DNA of 64,000 nt, taken from the NCBI RefSeq assembly GCF_008329525.1, contig NZ_NPKQ01000001.1, positions 930,001-994,000 on the forward strand. Reading direction: 5' to 3'. Positions 1-8,314 of the stretch are shown here, piece by piece. The translations under genes and the position numbers were made by a program. The notes under the pieces are model-generated. The model made no database searches. It saw only the letters and a list, made by a program, of their open reading frames with translations, and was not told the origin of the DNA. The stretch comes from Tardiphaga sp. P9-11. GTDB taxonomy: Bacteria; Pseudomonadota; Alphaproteobacteria; Rhizobiales; Xanthobacteraceae. Within the stretch, counting starts at the first letter, position 1. Each line of letters opens with the position of its first letter.

Positions 1-1
1 G

Positions 2-94
2 CCTGCCAAGCCTGCTGATGCTGCGGCACCTGCACCTGCCACCAAGGACGCGCCGAAGCCGGCCGACAGCAAGATGGCCCCGGCCAAGAAGTAA
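2..94 (+). CDS. C-terminal tail of an Ala/Pro/Lys-rich protein (5' end outside window)
   Basis: One open frame enters from the left edge and stops at TAA 92-94. The visible 30 residues are almost only Ala, Pro, Lys and Asp and end in Ala-Lys-Lys. Such tails are common at the ends of exported or nucleic-acid-binding proteins of this group. The fold and function lie outside the window, so no family can be named. A strong terminator follows 15 bases after the stop, which supports this being the real end of a transcript. Confidence 0.6.
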   Translation, partial: PAKPADAAAPAPATKDAPKPADSKMAPAKK

Positions 95-108
95 GTTCGG
101 GAATTGAG

Positions 109-142
109 AAGCCCGCCCTCTTTCGAGAGGGCGGGCTTTTTG
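109..142 (+). terminator. Rho-independent terminator
   Basis: A perfect 10-bp stem (GCCCGCCCTC with GAGGGCGGGC, 111-120 and 127-136) with a 6-base loop is followed by a run of T. It ends the transcript of the partial gene at the left edge. Confidence 0.9.
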
Positions 143-188
143 CTGCCTGCGCGCGGTTTCAGGTCTGTGTCTCGGCGACACGCTGCCG

Positions 189-986
189 CTACGTCACGTG
201 GTAGCGCGGCGCCGGCTTCGAATGGCCAAACTTGGCGGAGAGGGCGCGGCGATCGGCCTCAAATCTGGTCCAGTCGTCGCCATCCTGCAGACCCGGAATG
301 GTGACGCGTTCGCCCTGATCGAGACCGGCCAGCGCCGCATCCACCATGTCGTTCACATGCATGACGATGGCCTGATCCATATTCTGGTGCGGGAAGCCCG
401 CGATATCCCAGAACTCCGTGGCCGTTGCACCCGGCAACACCGCCTGTACGCGGACTCCCTTGTCGGCCAGTTCATGCACCAGCGAATGGCTGAAACTGAG
501 CACATAAGCCTTGCTCGCTCCGTAGACGCCATTGAGCACCTCCGCGGCAATGCCGACGATCGAGGAGATGTTGATGATCGTGCCTGTGTTGCGCGCAACG
601 AAGCCGGGTACCGCGGCATAGGTCAGCCGTGTCAGCGCGGTGACGTTCAGCGTGATCATGTCTTCCATTTTGTCGACATCGGCATTGAGCAACGGTGCCA
701 CCGCGCCGACGCCGGCATTGTTCACCAGCATTGTGATGCTCGCATCGTCGCGCAGTACAGCTTCGATCCTGGCAAGATCGGCCTTGTCGCCGAGATCGGC
801 GGCCAGCGTGCGGATCGATCGTCCCGTCTCGCTGGTCAGCCGTTTGGCGAGTGCCGCGAGCTTGTCCTGATTGCGTGCCACCAGAATGAGATCATAGCCG
901 CGCTTGGCCAGGCGGTCCGCATAGACGGCGCCAATGCCCGTCGAAGCGCCCGTAATCAGTCCCGTACCCTGATGTGAAACAGTCAT
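189..986 (-). CDS. SDR family NAD(P)-dependent oxidoreductase
   Basis: Short-chain dehydrogenase of 265 residues, a normal length for a classical SDR. It has the N-terminal cofactor motif TGASTGIG, the NNAG motif, a catalytic Ser in NISS and the catalytic YGASK. It should oxidise or reduce a small carbonyl or alcohol compound in the cytoplasm; the substrate is unknown. The start at 986 is chosen because AGGAGA lies just upstream and the protein then begins right before the Rossmann strand; the frame stays open further upstream without homology. The divergent neighbour is a GlxA-type AraC regulator about 120 bases away, a common regulator-target arrangement. Confidence 0.9.
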   Translation of the reverse strand: MTVSHQGTGLITGASTGIGAVYADRLAKRGYDLILVARNQDKLAALAKRLTSETGRSIRTLAADLGDKADLARIEAVLRDDASITMLVNNAGVGAVAPLLNADVDKMEDMITLNVTALTRLTYAAVPGFVARNTGTIINISSIVGIAAEVLNGVYGASKAYVLSFSHSLVHELADKGVRVQAVLPGATATEFWDIAGFPHQNMDQAIVMHVNDMVDAALAGLDQGERVTIPGLQDGDDWTRFEADRRALSAKFGHSKPAPRYHVT

Positions 987-1108
987 TGTCGTTCTCCTGA
1001 ATGCTCTCGGCCGTCGCAGCCGTGTCAGGAAACCTAGTCTTGCGCGTTCGCGTCTCAAATGTCATATAAACGACGTTTTAGGACGTATTGTCCCGCGGGA
1101 GTGTGCAT

Positions 1109-2056
1109 ATGCAGCGCATCGGCCTTGTTGTTTCCCCGGGGTGCTCGCCCATCAGCCTTGCGGCGATGTCGGTCTTTGAGCTGGCCAATATGCTGACCGA
1201 TCCACCCACCTACGATCTACATGTGTTGTCGGAGCGGGGCGGTCAGGTCGGCACCTCGCTGGGCATGAGTTTGACCACCGAACCGTTCAATGCGGCTGAT
1301 GCCTATGACACGCTGATCATTGCCGGCGGTCTGACGGTCGAATCCGCGACGCCGGGCCTGATCGATTTCGTGCGACAGGCGCCCAAACATGCGCGGCGTG
1401 TTGCGTCTATCTGTATCGGCGCCTTCGTGCTCGCCGAAGCCGGCATTCTCGATCAACGGCGCGCGACCACGCACTGGTTCTATGCGCGCGACATGCAGAA
1501 GCAATTTCCGAAAGTGAAGGTGGATGAAGACCGCATCTTCGTGAATGACGGTCCGGTCTGGACCTCGGCCGGCATGACCGCGGGCATCGATCTCGCACTG
1601 GCGATGGTCGAGGCCGATCTCGGCGAGGACGTCGTACGCAACATCGCGAAAAAGATGGTCGTGTATCACCGCCGCGCCGGCGGCCAGTCGCAGTTTTCCG
1701 CGCTGCTGGAGTTGGCGCCGAAGTCGGACCGTATCCAGAAGGCGCTCGCTTTCGCGCAGGACAACCTGCAGAAGCCGCTGACGGTGAATGATCTCGCCGA
1801 TGCCGCCAGTCTCAGCCCGCGCCAGTTCAGCCGCGCCTTTCATGCCGAGACCGGGCAGTCACCTGCAAAGGCCATCGAACATCTGCGACTGGAGGCCGCG
1901 CGGTTGATGATGGAGCAGAGCCGGCATCCCATCGACACCGTCGCGCAACTGACGGGGTTTGCCGATCGTGACCGCATGCGCCGCGCGTTTCTGCGCGCTT
2001 ACGGCCAGCCGCCGCAAGTGATCCGCCGCAGTGCGAGGTTACAGATCGACGTGTGA
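1109..2056 (+). CDS. GlxA family transcriptional regulator (DJ-1/PfpI domain plus AraC HTH)
   Basis: This 315-residue protein has two parts. The first 180 residues form a DJ-1/PfpI-like (glutamine amidotransferase-like) domain with a Cys at the nucleophile elbow (SICIGAF). The last 100 residues form an AraC/XylS double helix-turn-helix (LADAASLSPRQFSRAF, then a second helix pair ending near YGQPP). Members are cytoplasmic regulators in which the DJ-1 domain probably senses a metabolite. The start at 1109 follows a GGGAG sequence; a frame-compatible TTG seven codons upstream is less likely. It lies divergent to the SDR at 189-986, the likely target gene, and converges on accA with 13 bases between stops. 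Confidence 0.88.
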   Translation: MQRIGLVVSPGCSPISLAAMSVFELANMLTDPPTYDLHVLSERGGQVGTSLGMSLTTEPFNAADAYDTLIIAGGLTVESATPGLIDFVRQAPKHARRVASICIGAFVLAEAGILDQRRATTHWFYARDMQKQFPKVKVDEDRIFVNDGPVWTSAGMTAGIDLALAMVEADLGEDVVRNIAKKMVVYHRRAGGQSQFSALLELAPKSDRIQKALAFAQDNLQKPLTVNDLADAASLSPRQFSRAFHAETGQSPAKAIEHLRLEAARLMMEQSRHPIDTVAQLTGFADRDRMRRAFLRAYGQPPQVIRRSARLQIDV

Positions 2057-2069
2057 GACGAACGTCAGA

Positions 2070-3032
2070 TCAGCCGATCTTGCGGCCGATATCCAGAAAC
2101 TTCTGCCGGCGCTGCTGGCGGATGGTGGTCGCATCCATGCCGCGCATGTCGTTGAAGGCCTGGGCAATGGCGTCGCCCGCGGTGGCGATCATGGCGGCGG
2201 GATCGCGATGGGCGCCGCCCGGCGGCTCTTTCAGGATGGAGTCGATCACGCCGAAGCGCAGCAGATCCTGCGCGGTGATCTTCATGTTGGTTGCCGCTTC
2301 CTGCGCCTTCGAGGAATCGCGCCACAGGATCGAGGACGCGGCTTCCGGCGAGATCACGCTGTAGATCGCATGTTCCAGCATCAGCACCTTGTTGGCGGTG
2401 GCAATCGCGATCGCGCCGCCCGAACCGCCTTCACCGATGATCACGGCGACATTGGCGACGCCGAGGCCGAGGCAGGCATCGGTCGAGCGCGCGATGGCTT
2501 CAGCCTGGCCGCGCTCTTCGGCGCCGATGCCGGGATAGGCACCCGCGGTATCGACCAGCGACAGCACGGGAATGCCGAAACGGTCGGCCATCTCCATCAG
2601 GCGCACCGCCTTGCGGTAGCCTTCGGGGCGGGCCATGCCGAAATTATGCTTGAGGCGGCTTTCGGTGGTGTTGCCCTTTTCCTGGCCGAGCACGCAGACG
2701 CTCTCGCCGCGGAAACGGCCGAAGCCGGCCACCAGCGCTTCGTCCTCGCCGAATTTGCGATCGCCGGCCAGCGGCGTGAATTCGGTGATCAGCGCTTCCA
2801 CGTAATTCATGCAATGCGGGCGCTGCGGATGTCGCGCGACCTGGGTCTTCTGCCACGGCGTCAGGTTCGCATACAGTTCGTGCAGCGCCGCGACGGCCTT
2901 GTCCTCGATGCGCACGATCTCCTCGCCGATGTCGCTGCCGCCGGCAGCCAGCGTGCGCAATTCATCGATCTTGGAATCCAGCTCGGCGACGGGCTTTTCA
3001 AAGTCGAGATAGCTGCGCATGGGTTCGGACAT
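2070..3032 (-). CDS. accA: Acetyl-CoA carboxylase carboxyltransferase subunit alpha
   Basis: AccA pairs with AccD to transfer the carboxyl group from carboxy-biotin on AccB to acetyl-CoA, making malonyl-CoA for fatty acid synthesis in the cytoplasm. The 320-residue product has the full family length. It starts MRSYLDFEKP-like after a short lead, then a crotonase-fold core with VDTAGAYPGIGAEERGQ and GGSGGAIAI, which form the CoA and carboxybiotin site. The gene stands alone on this strand; the neighbouring regulator converges on it. No frameshift or missing core motif is seen. Confidence 0.97.
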   Translation of the reverse strand: MSEPMRSYLDFEKPVAELDSKIDELRTLAAGGSDIGEEIVRIEDKAVAALHELYANLTPWQKTQVARHPQRPHCMNYVEALITEFTPLAGDRKFGEDEALVAGFGRFRGESVCVLGQEKGNTTESRLKHNFGMARPEGYRKAVRLMEMADRFGIPVLSLVDTAGAYPGIGAEERGQAEAIARSTDACLGLGVANVAVIIGEGGSGGAIAIATANKVLMLEHAIYSVISPEAASSILWRDSSKAQEAATNMKITAQDLLRFGVIDSILKEPPGGAHRDPAAMIATAGDAIAQAFNDMRGMDATTIRQQRRQKFLDIGRKIG

Positions 3033-3171
3033 TCACTGGATATGGGAAGGACAGACGGCGGGCGAAACTGCCGGTGCAGGCTTTTCAAGTCAATCGGGGT
3101 TGCAAGTCAAGCCGCGAGGGCGTCATTTGCTCTGAAAAATCAAAGAGATATTTCAACGTTCAAGCGCCTTT

Positions 3172-3852
3172 TTATGACGATTCCATTGCTGTGTTGCGCT
3201 TGCGGCGATGCCACCACCAGATGGCGGCGCCGGTCAGCGCGGCGGTTACGACCACGGCCTGAATCCAGTAGTGTTTGGCTTGGCCTTCGAGGCCGGCGAT
3301 GCCGCCATAGCGATCCAGGACCGATACTGCGAGCACGCCGGGCAGCACATGCGCCGGCGCCCAGAGCAGTGCTGCTGGGATGTTCACGGCATAGAATTTT
3401 GCCGGCGTAGTTCCCAGCGCGCCGGCCGTAACCGGCACGAAAGCGCGGATCGGCGGGACGAAGCGGCCGAAGAAGACGGCCAGCGTGCCGAAACGGTGGA
3501 AGAAAGCCTCGCTCTGCGCCACGACGCCCGGATAGCTCGACAGCGGCCACGCATCGAGCAGTTGCCGCTGCCGGATATGCCCGATCCAGAATGCGCCCCC
3601 GTCGCCGAGTACGGCGCCCGCCACGGCGGCCACCAGCACCGCGACCAGATCGAGGTCACCCGCCGGGATCAGAGCGCTCAGCGCGAGAATGATGGTGGTG
3701 CCGGGGATGAAGGTGCCAAGCACCGGCACCGCCTCGAGCAAGGCGGCGAGGAAGACAGTGAGGTAACCCAGCCAGCTATGCGCGGCGACAAATTGGGTCA
3801 GGGATTCAATGAAGGACGTCACGCATATCCGATCCGGCGCCAGGCGCCTCAA
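3172..3852 (-). CDS. DedA family membrane protein
   Basis: A 226-residue inner-membrane protein of the DedA/SNARE-associated family, whose members act as lipid (for example undecaprenyl phosphate) scramblases or transporters. The family signature is visible as an E...G..IPG motif (EAVPVLGTFIPGTT) near residues 40-55 and FGRFVPPIRAFVP near residues 125-140, including the conserved Arg residues. Several hydrophobic spans surround these, and a final span (AVVVTAALTGAAIWWW) precedes a basic tail. An alternative GTG start lies at 3822, ten codons in, and gives a cleaner N terminus; the ribosome site does not decide between them. Confidence 0.9.
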   Translation of the reverse strand: MRRLAPDRICVTSFIESLTQFVAAHSWLGYLTVFLAALLEAVPVLGTFIPGTTIILALSALIPAGDLDLVAVLVAAVAGAVLGDGGAFWIGHIRQRQLLDAWPLSSYPGVVAQSEAFFHRFGTLAVFFGRFVPPIRAFVPVTAGALGTTPAKFYAVNIPAALLWAPAHVLPGVLAVSVLDRYGGIAGLEGQAKHYWIQAVVVTAALTGAAIWWWHRRKRNTAMESS

Positions 3853-4123
3853 TCAATGGTCATCACAGTATAGGGATTGAAAATGGGGTCGGGACGGTCG
3901 GACCGATGAATTCGGATGCAAATTCATCGACATGGAGCATCGGCTGATTCGCAGGGCAGACTTCCAAAAATCGCTATGACAACCTATCTCAATGATAACA
4001 TTCGGGAACTTTGATGAAGAGCTGGGCTTTGTCCCGCCGCGGCTCTCTGCTACGTTCCACGAAGCACCCCATCCGCAGCCGTTTTTAGACTGGTTTCGGG
4101 ATATCCGGGACCACGGAGGATTG

Positions 4124-5131
4124 ATGACCGCCGCCTCGACCAAACTGCAAGAAAAGCCCGACGCGTTGACTGGCATACCCGACAAGATGGTGTCGGTGCG
4201 CAAGGTATTCGGCATCGATTCCGACCTCGAAGTGCCTGCGTTCTCCGAATCCGACCCGCATGTGCCGGATACCGATCCCGATTACCGGTTCGATCGCGCC
4301 ACCACGCTCGCCATTCTCGCGGGCTTCTCGCGCAACCGCCGCGTGATGGTCACCGGCTTCCACGGCACCGGCAAGTCGACCCATATCGAACAGGTCGCCG
4401 CACGTCTCAACTGGCCCTGTGTCCGCGTCAATCTCGACAGCCACATCAGCCGTATCGACCTCGTCGGCAAGGACTCCATCGTGGTCCGCGACGGCAAGCA
4501 GGTCACCGAATTCCGTGACGGCATTCTGCCCTGGGCGCTGCAGCACAATGTCGCGCTGGTGTTCGACGAATACGACGCCGGCCGCCCGGACGTGATGTTC
4601 GTCATTCAGCGCGTGCTGGAAGTCTCCGGCCGCCTGACGCTGCTCGACCAGAACAAGGTCATCAAGCCGCATCCGGCATTCCGCCTGTTTTCGACCGCCA
4701 ACACCATCGGTCTCGGCGATACGTCGGGCCTCTATCACGGCACCCAGCAGATCAACCAGGGCCAGATGGACCGCTGGTCGATCGTCACCACGCTGAACTA
4801 TCTGGCGCATGACGAGGAAGTCGAGATCGTGCTGGCGAAGGCCAAGCATTATCAGACGCCGGAAGGCCGCGACATCGTCAACAAGATGGTGCGCCTCGCC
4901 GACCTCACGCGTAACGCCTTTGCCAACGGCGACCTGTCGACGGTGATGAGCCCGCGCACGGTGATCACCTGGGCCGAGAATGCCGACATCTTCAACGATA
5001 TCGGCTTCGCTTTCCGCGTCACCTTCCTGAACAAGTGCGACGAACTCGAGCGTCCGCTGGTCGCCGAATTCTATCAGCGCTGCTTCAATGCAGAGCTGCC
5101 GGAGAGTTCGGTCAACGTGGCTATGACCTAA
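4124..5131 (+). CDS. cobS: Cobaltochelatase subunit CobS
   Basis: CobS is the AAA+ ATPase of the aerobic cobaltochelatase. With CobT it drives CobN to insert cobalt into hydrogenobyrinate a,c-diamide in cobalamin synthesis. The 335-residue product shows Walker [10 protein letters not shown], Walker [10 protein letters not shown] and the AAA+ sensor region around FRLFSTANT. The start at 4124 follows an ideal CGGAGGA site; the frame is open 44 codons further upstream without family similarity. cobT follows 96 bases downstream in the same direction. CobN is not in the window. Confidence 0.97.
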   Translation: MTAASTKLQEKPDALTGIPDKMVSVRKVFGIDSDLEVPAFSESDPHVPDTDPDYRFDRATTLAILAGFSRNRRVMVTGFHGTGKSTHIEQVAARLNWPCVRVNLDSHISRIDLVGKDSIVVRDGKQVTEFRDGILPWALQHNVALVFDEYDAGRPDVMFVIQRVLEVSGRLTLLDQNKVIKPHPAFRLFSTANTIGLGDTSGLYHGTQQINQGQMDRWSIVTTLNYLAHDEEVEIVLAKAKHYQTPEGRDIVNKMVRLADLTRNAFANGDLSTVMSPRTVITWAENADIFNDIGFAFRVTFLNKCDELERPLVAEFYQRCFNAELPESSVNVAMT

Positions 5132-5140
5132 GACGTCTTC

Positions 5141-5166
5141 TTCCCCTCTCTCCCAAGAGAGGGGAA
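5141..5166. repeat. Intercistronic hairpin between cobS and cobT
   Basis: TTCCCCTCTC and GAGAGGGGAA (5141-5150, 5157-5166) form a perfect 10-bp stem with a 6-base loop. There is no T-run, so it is not an ordinary terminator. The CCCCTCTC/GAGAGGGG arms resemble the outer arms of the palindromes at 8247 and 15669. It may tune cobT expression relative to cobS or be a degenerate repeat copy. Confidence 0.5.
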
Positions 5167-5227
5167 TGCACCTCCGCATTCAATCGGTTGCCCCGCATGC
5201 GCGGTGACGACCCGCGCAAAGGCTGCG

Positions 5228-7129
5228 ATGAGCACGACGACGACCAATAAATTTCGCACCGGCGCCAAGGAAGCGCCGACCGAGCCGTTCAAACGTGCGG
5301 TAACGTCGTGTTTGCGCGCGATTGCCAAATCGTCCGAGCTCGAAGTGACCTTCGCGGCCGAACGGCCGGGCCTGTCGCCGGGCAAGGCCCGACTTCCCGA
5401 ACCTGCGCGAAAGATGAGCAAACGCGATGCCGCCATCGTGCGCGGCCATGCCGACTCCATCGCGCTCAAGCTCGCCTGTCACGATCCAAAAGTTCACCGC
5501 AAGCTGATGCCGGGTAATCCGCAGGCGCGTGGCGTGTTCGAAGCCGTCGAGCAGGCCCGTGTGGAAGCGCTCGGCTCGCGCCGCATGGCTGGCGTGGCGA
5601 AAAATCTTACGGCGATGCTTGACGATCATTTCCATCGCGGCAAGTTCGACGAGATCACCGACCGCGCCGATGCGCCGCTGGCCGATGCGCTGGCGATGCT
5701 GGTGCGCGAGCGACTGACGGGTCTCGCGCCGCCGGCCGCCGCGAAGAAGATGGTCGACCTCTGGCGACCGGTCCTCGAAGACAAGATCAGCGGTCGCCTC
5801 GACCAGCTCGATCAGTTCGCGGAGAACCAGGCCAAGTTCGGCGATGCCGTGCATGACCTGTTGTCGGCGCTGGAGCTTGGCGACGATCGCAATGCCGAGC
5901 CGGATGACGAGGAGAGCGAGGACGACGAGCGTCAGGGCGAAAACGATCAGGCTGGCGCCGAAGGCTCGCCGGAAAGCGACGCCGCGCAGGAAATGAGCGC
6001 CGATCAGGCGCAGCAGTCGTCCGAGGAAATGTCGGATAGCTCGATGGAGAGCGCGCAGGCCTCCGCTTCGGACACGTTCGACGAAGATGGCGAGATGGGC
6101 GACGAGGACACGCCTGGCGAAGCCACGCGTCCGAATTCGCATGGCAAGAACGAACCGCGCGGCCCTGAATATCACGCCTTCGCGCCGAAATTCGACGAAG
6201 TCATCGCCGCCGAAGATCTCTGCGATCACGATGAGCTCGAACGGCTGCGCAGCTATCTCGACAAGCAGCTCGCGCATCTGCAGGGCGTCGTCGCGCGCCT
6301 CGCCAATCGCCTGCAGCGCAAGCTGATGGCGCAGCAGAACCGCGCCTGGGACTTCGACCTCGAGGAAGGCATTCTCGATCCCGCGCGCCTGTCGCGCGTG
6401 GTGACCGACCCGCATCATCCGCTGTCCTTCATGCATGAGAAGGAAGCTACCTTCCGCGATACGGTCGTCACGCTGCTGCTGGACAATTCCGGCTCGATGC
6501 GGGGCCGCCCGATCACGGTGGCGGCGACCTGCGCCGACATTCTCGCGCGCACGCTGGAGCGCTGCGGCGTCAAGGTCGAGATTCTGGGATTCACGACGCG
6601 CGCCTGGAAGGGCGGGCAGTCGCGCGAGGCGTGGCTCGGCGCCGGCAAGCCGGCCAATCCCGGCCGCCTCAACGATCTCCGCCACATCATCTACAAGTCG
6701 GCGGATGCGCCGTGGCGCCGCGCACGCAAGAATCTCGGTCTGATGATGCGCGAGGGTCTGCTCAAGGAGAACATCGACGGCGAGGCGCTCGACTGGGCGC
6801 ATAAGCGCCTGCTCGGCCGTCCCGAGCAGCGCAAGATTCTGATGATGATCTCCGACGGCGCCCCCGTCGACGACTCCACACTGTCGGTCAACCCCGGCAA
6901 CTATCTGGAGCGCCATCTGCGCTATATCATCGAAGAGATCGAGACCCGCTCGCCGGTCGAACTGATCGCCATCGGCATCGGCCACGACGTGACGCGCTAC
7001 TATCGCCGCGCCGTGACCATCGTCGACGCCGAAGAACTCGGTGGCGCCATCACCGAGAAGCTGGCGGAGCTGTTCAGCGAAACGGCAGGGCCGGCACCGA
7101 GCCATGGTCGGCGACGCAAAAAGAACTAG
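5228..7129 (+). CDS. cobT: Cobaltochelatase subunit CobT
   Basis: CobT is the von Willebrand factor A partner of CobS in the aerobic cobalt chelatase (CobNST). The 633-residue product matches the family length. It has an N-terminal helical region (residues 1-205), a long highly acidic Glu/Asp-rich linker (about 205-290), then the C-terminal vWA domain with a MIDAS motif DNSGSM near residue 415 and a late SDGAPVD motif. The start at 5228 is the ATG that gives MSTTTTNKF; an in-frame ATG eight codons upstream lacks a better ribosome site. It lies downstream of cobS and is probably co-transcribed with it. Confidence 0.97.
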   Translation: MSTTTTNKFRTGAKEAPTEPFKRAVTSCLRAIAKSSELEVTFAAERPGLSPGKARLPEPARKMSKRDAAIVRGHADSIALKLACHDPKVHRKLMPGNPQARGVFEAVEQARVEALGSRRMAGVAKNLTAMLDDHFHRGKFDEITDRADAPLADALAMLVRERLTGLAPPAAAKKMVDLWRPVLEDKISGRLDQLDQFAENQAKFGDAVHDLLSALELGDDRNAEPDDEESEDDERQGENDQAGAEGSPESDAAQEMSADQAQQSSEEMSDSSMESAQASASDTFDEDGEMGDEDTPGEATRPNSHGKNEPRGPEYHAFAPKFDEVIAAEDLCDHDELERLRSYLDKQLAHLQGVVARLANRLQRKLMAQQNRAWDFDLEEGILDPARLSRVVTDPHHPLSFMHEKEATFRDTVVTLLLDNSGSMRGRPITVAATCADILARTLERCGVKVEILGFTTRAWKGGQSREAWLGAGKPANPGRLNDLRHIIYKSADAPWRRARKNLGLMMREGLLKENIDGEALDWAHKRLLGRPEQRKILMMISDGAPVDDSTLSVNPGNYLERHLRYIIEEIETRSPVELIAIGIGHDVTRYYRRAVTIVDAEELGGAITEKLAELFSETAGPAPSHGRRRKKN

Positions 7130-7180
7130 GCTTTACAGGATGGGTTTTGCTTTGCTCTACCCATCCCCCATGGCCATCGC

Positions 7181-8233
7181 TTGACCGCTCATCTCACCCG
7201 TCGTCACTTTCTTGCAGTTGTGGCTTCAGCAGCCACGCTGCCATCGCTCGCCCGCGCGCAACCCGTTCCGGTGCCGGCACCGCCATCGGCCCGTGCGCCG
7301 GTTTCTATCCAGATCGACGCGCGGCCAATTCCTGCTTTCGATACGCGTGACCATGCGCATACCCGCTTCGGGTCGCTGCAATATCGCAGCGGATTGGTCC
7401 TGACATCGAGATACAAGGATTTCGGCGGTATCTCCGGTCTTCGACTGGATGACAAGGGCGAGGGTTTCATTGCCATCAGCGACAAGGGCAACTGGTTTAC
7501 CGGCAAGATTGCCTATAGCGGCGATACCATGGTCGGCATCGTCGATGTCGAGGCGGCGCCGATGCTGGGTACCGATGGCAAGTCGATCGCGGCGCGCGGC
7601 TGGTACGACACCGAGTCCATCGCGGTGGATGGGCCGACGGTCTATATCGGCCTCGAACGCGTGCATCAGATCCTGAAATTCGACTTCGGCCGCGATGGCG
7701 TGCGTGCCAAAGGCGAGCCGATTCCGCAACCGCCGGGTATGCGCAAGCTGCCGAACAATGGCAGTCTCGAAGCACTGGTGATGGTGCGCAAGGACAGGTT
7801 CAAGACGTCGCCGCTGGCAGGCATGCTGCTGGCGATCTCGGAGCGCGGGCTCGACAGCGCCGGCAACATCTCGGCCTGGATTATCGGCGGCAAGGCGCCG
7901 GCGAACTTCTCGGTCCGCCGCACCAAGAATTATGACATCAGCGATGCGGCGTTGTTGCCATCCGGCGATCTGCTGCTGCTGGAACGCAAGTTCTCGCTGT
8001 TCGGCGACACCGGCGTTCGCATCCGCCGCATTCCCTTCGCATCGATCGTGCCGGACGCGGTCATCGACGGCCCCACCATCTTCGATGCCGATCTGGGTTA
8101 TGAGATCGATAATTTCGAAGGGCTCGACGTGCATGTCACGTCGGAAGGCGAGACGGTGCTGACGTTGATCTCGGACGACAATTTCTCGATGCTGCAGCGA
8201 ACCCTGCTGATGCAGTTTGTATTAGTGGAGTGA
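7181..8233 (+). CDS. Exported esterase-like activity of phytase family protein
   Basis: This 350-residue protein has a twin-arginine-like leader (TRRHFLAVVASAATLPSLARA), so export to the periplasm in folded form is likely. The mature part matches the phytase-like beta-propeller family (the esterase-like activity of phytase domain), with GGISGLRLD and repeated Asp/Gly-rich strands such as LISDDNFS near the end. The activity of bacterial members is not well established; phosphoester or ester hydrolysis is only inferred. The start is probably TTG at 7181, because the Arg-Arg leader begins there and no ATG in frame precedes it; the ribosome site is poor. In related genomes a gene of this type often sits between cobT and rpmB, as it does here at longer distance. 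Confidence 0.8.
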   Translation: MTAHLTRRHFLAVVASAATLPSLARAQPVPVPAPPSARAPVSIQIDARPIPAFDTRDHAHTRFGSLQYRSGLVLTSRYKDFGGISGLRLDDKGEGFIAISDKGNWFTGKIAYSGDTMVGIVDVEAAPMLGTDGKSIAARGWYDTESIAVDGPTVYIGLERVHQILKFDFGRDGVRAKGEPIPQPPGMRKLPNNGSLEALVMVRKDRFKTSPLAGMLLAISERGLDSAGNISAWIIGGKAPANFSVRRTKNYDISDAALLPSGDLLLLERKFSLFGDTGVRIRRIPFASIVPDAVIDGPTIFDADLGYEIDNFEGLDVHVTSEGETVLTLISDDNFSMLQRTLLMQFVLVE

Positions 8234-8246
8234 GGGGCTGTTAACA

Positions 8247-8289
8247 CTTCTCCCTTGCGCGAAGCGAAGCTTCGCTAGAGGGGAGAGGT
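8247..8289. repeat. Palindromic REP-like repeat, copy 1
   Basis: The centre is a perfect palindrome GCGAAGCTTCGC (8264-8275), flanked by outer arms CTTCTCCC and GGGGAGAGG. The same layout, with GCGAAGC and GCTTCGCTAG in the centre and CTCCCC/GGGGAGG arms, recurs at 15669-15713. It lies between two convergent genes and probably folds into a long hairpin that could also end transcription. Confidence 0.65.
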
Positions 8290-8314
8290 GAAGAAGGCGG
8301 GCTACGAAAAACGC

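Noticed and set aside
198-977. Long plus-strand frame opposite the first SDR gene, and similar long frames opposite cobT, accA, the GGDEF-EAL genes and the alpha/beta hydrolase
   Set aside because: They are mirror frames of GC-rich coding sequence: no ribosome sites, no family motifs, and the opposite strand holds clear genes.
4000-4123. Possible cobalamin riboswitch in front of cobS
   Set aside because: No B12-box-like sequence or the conserved riboswitch core could be found in the leader.
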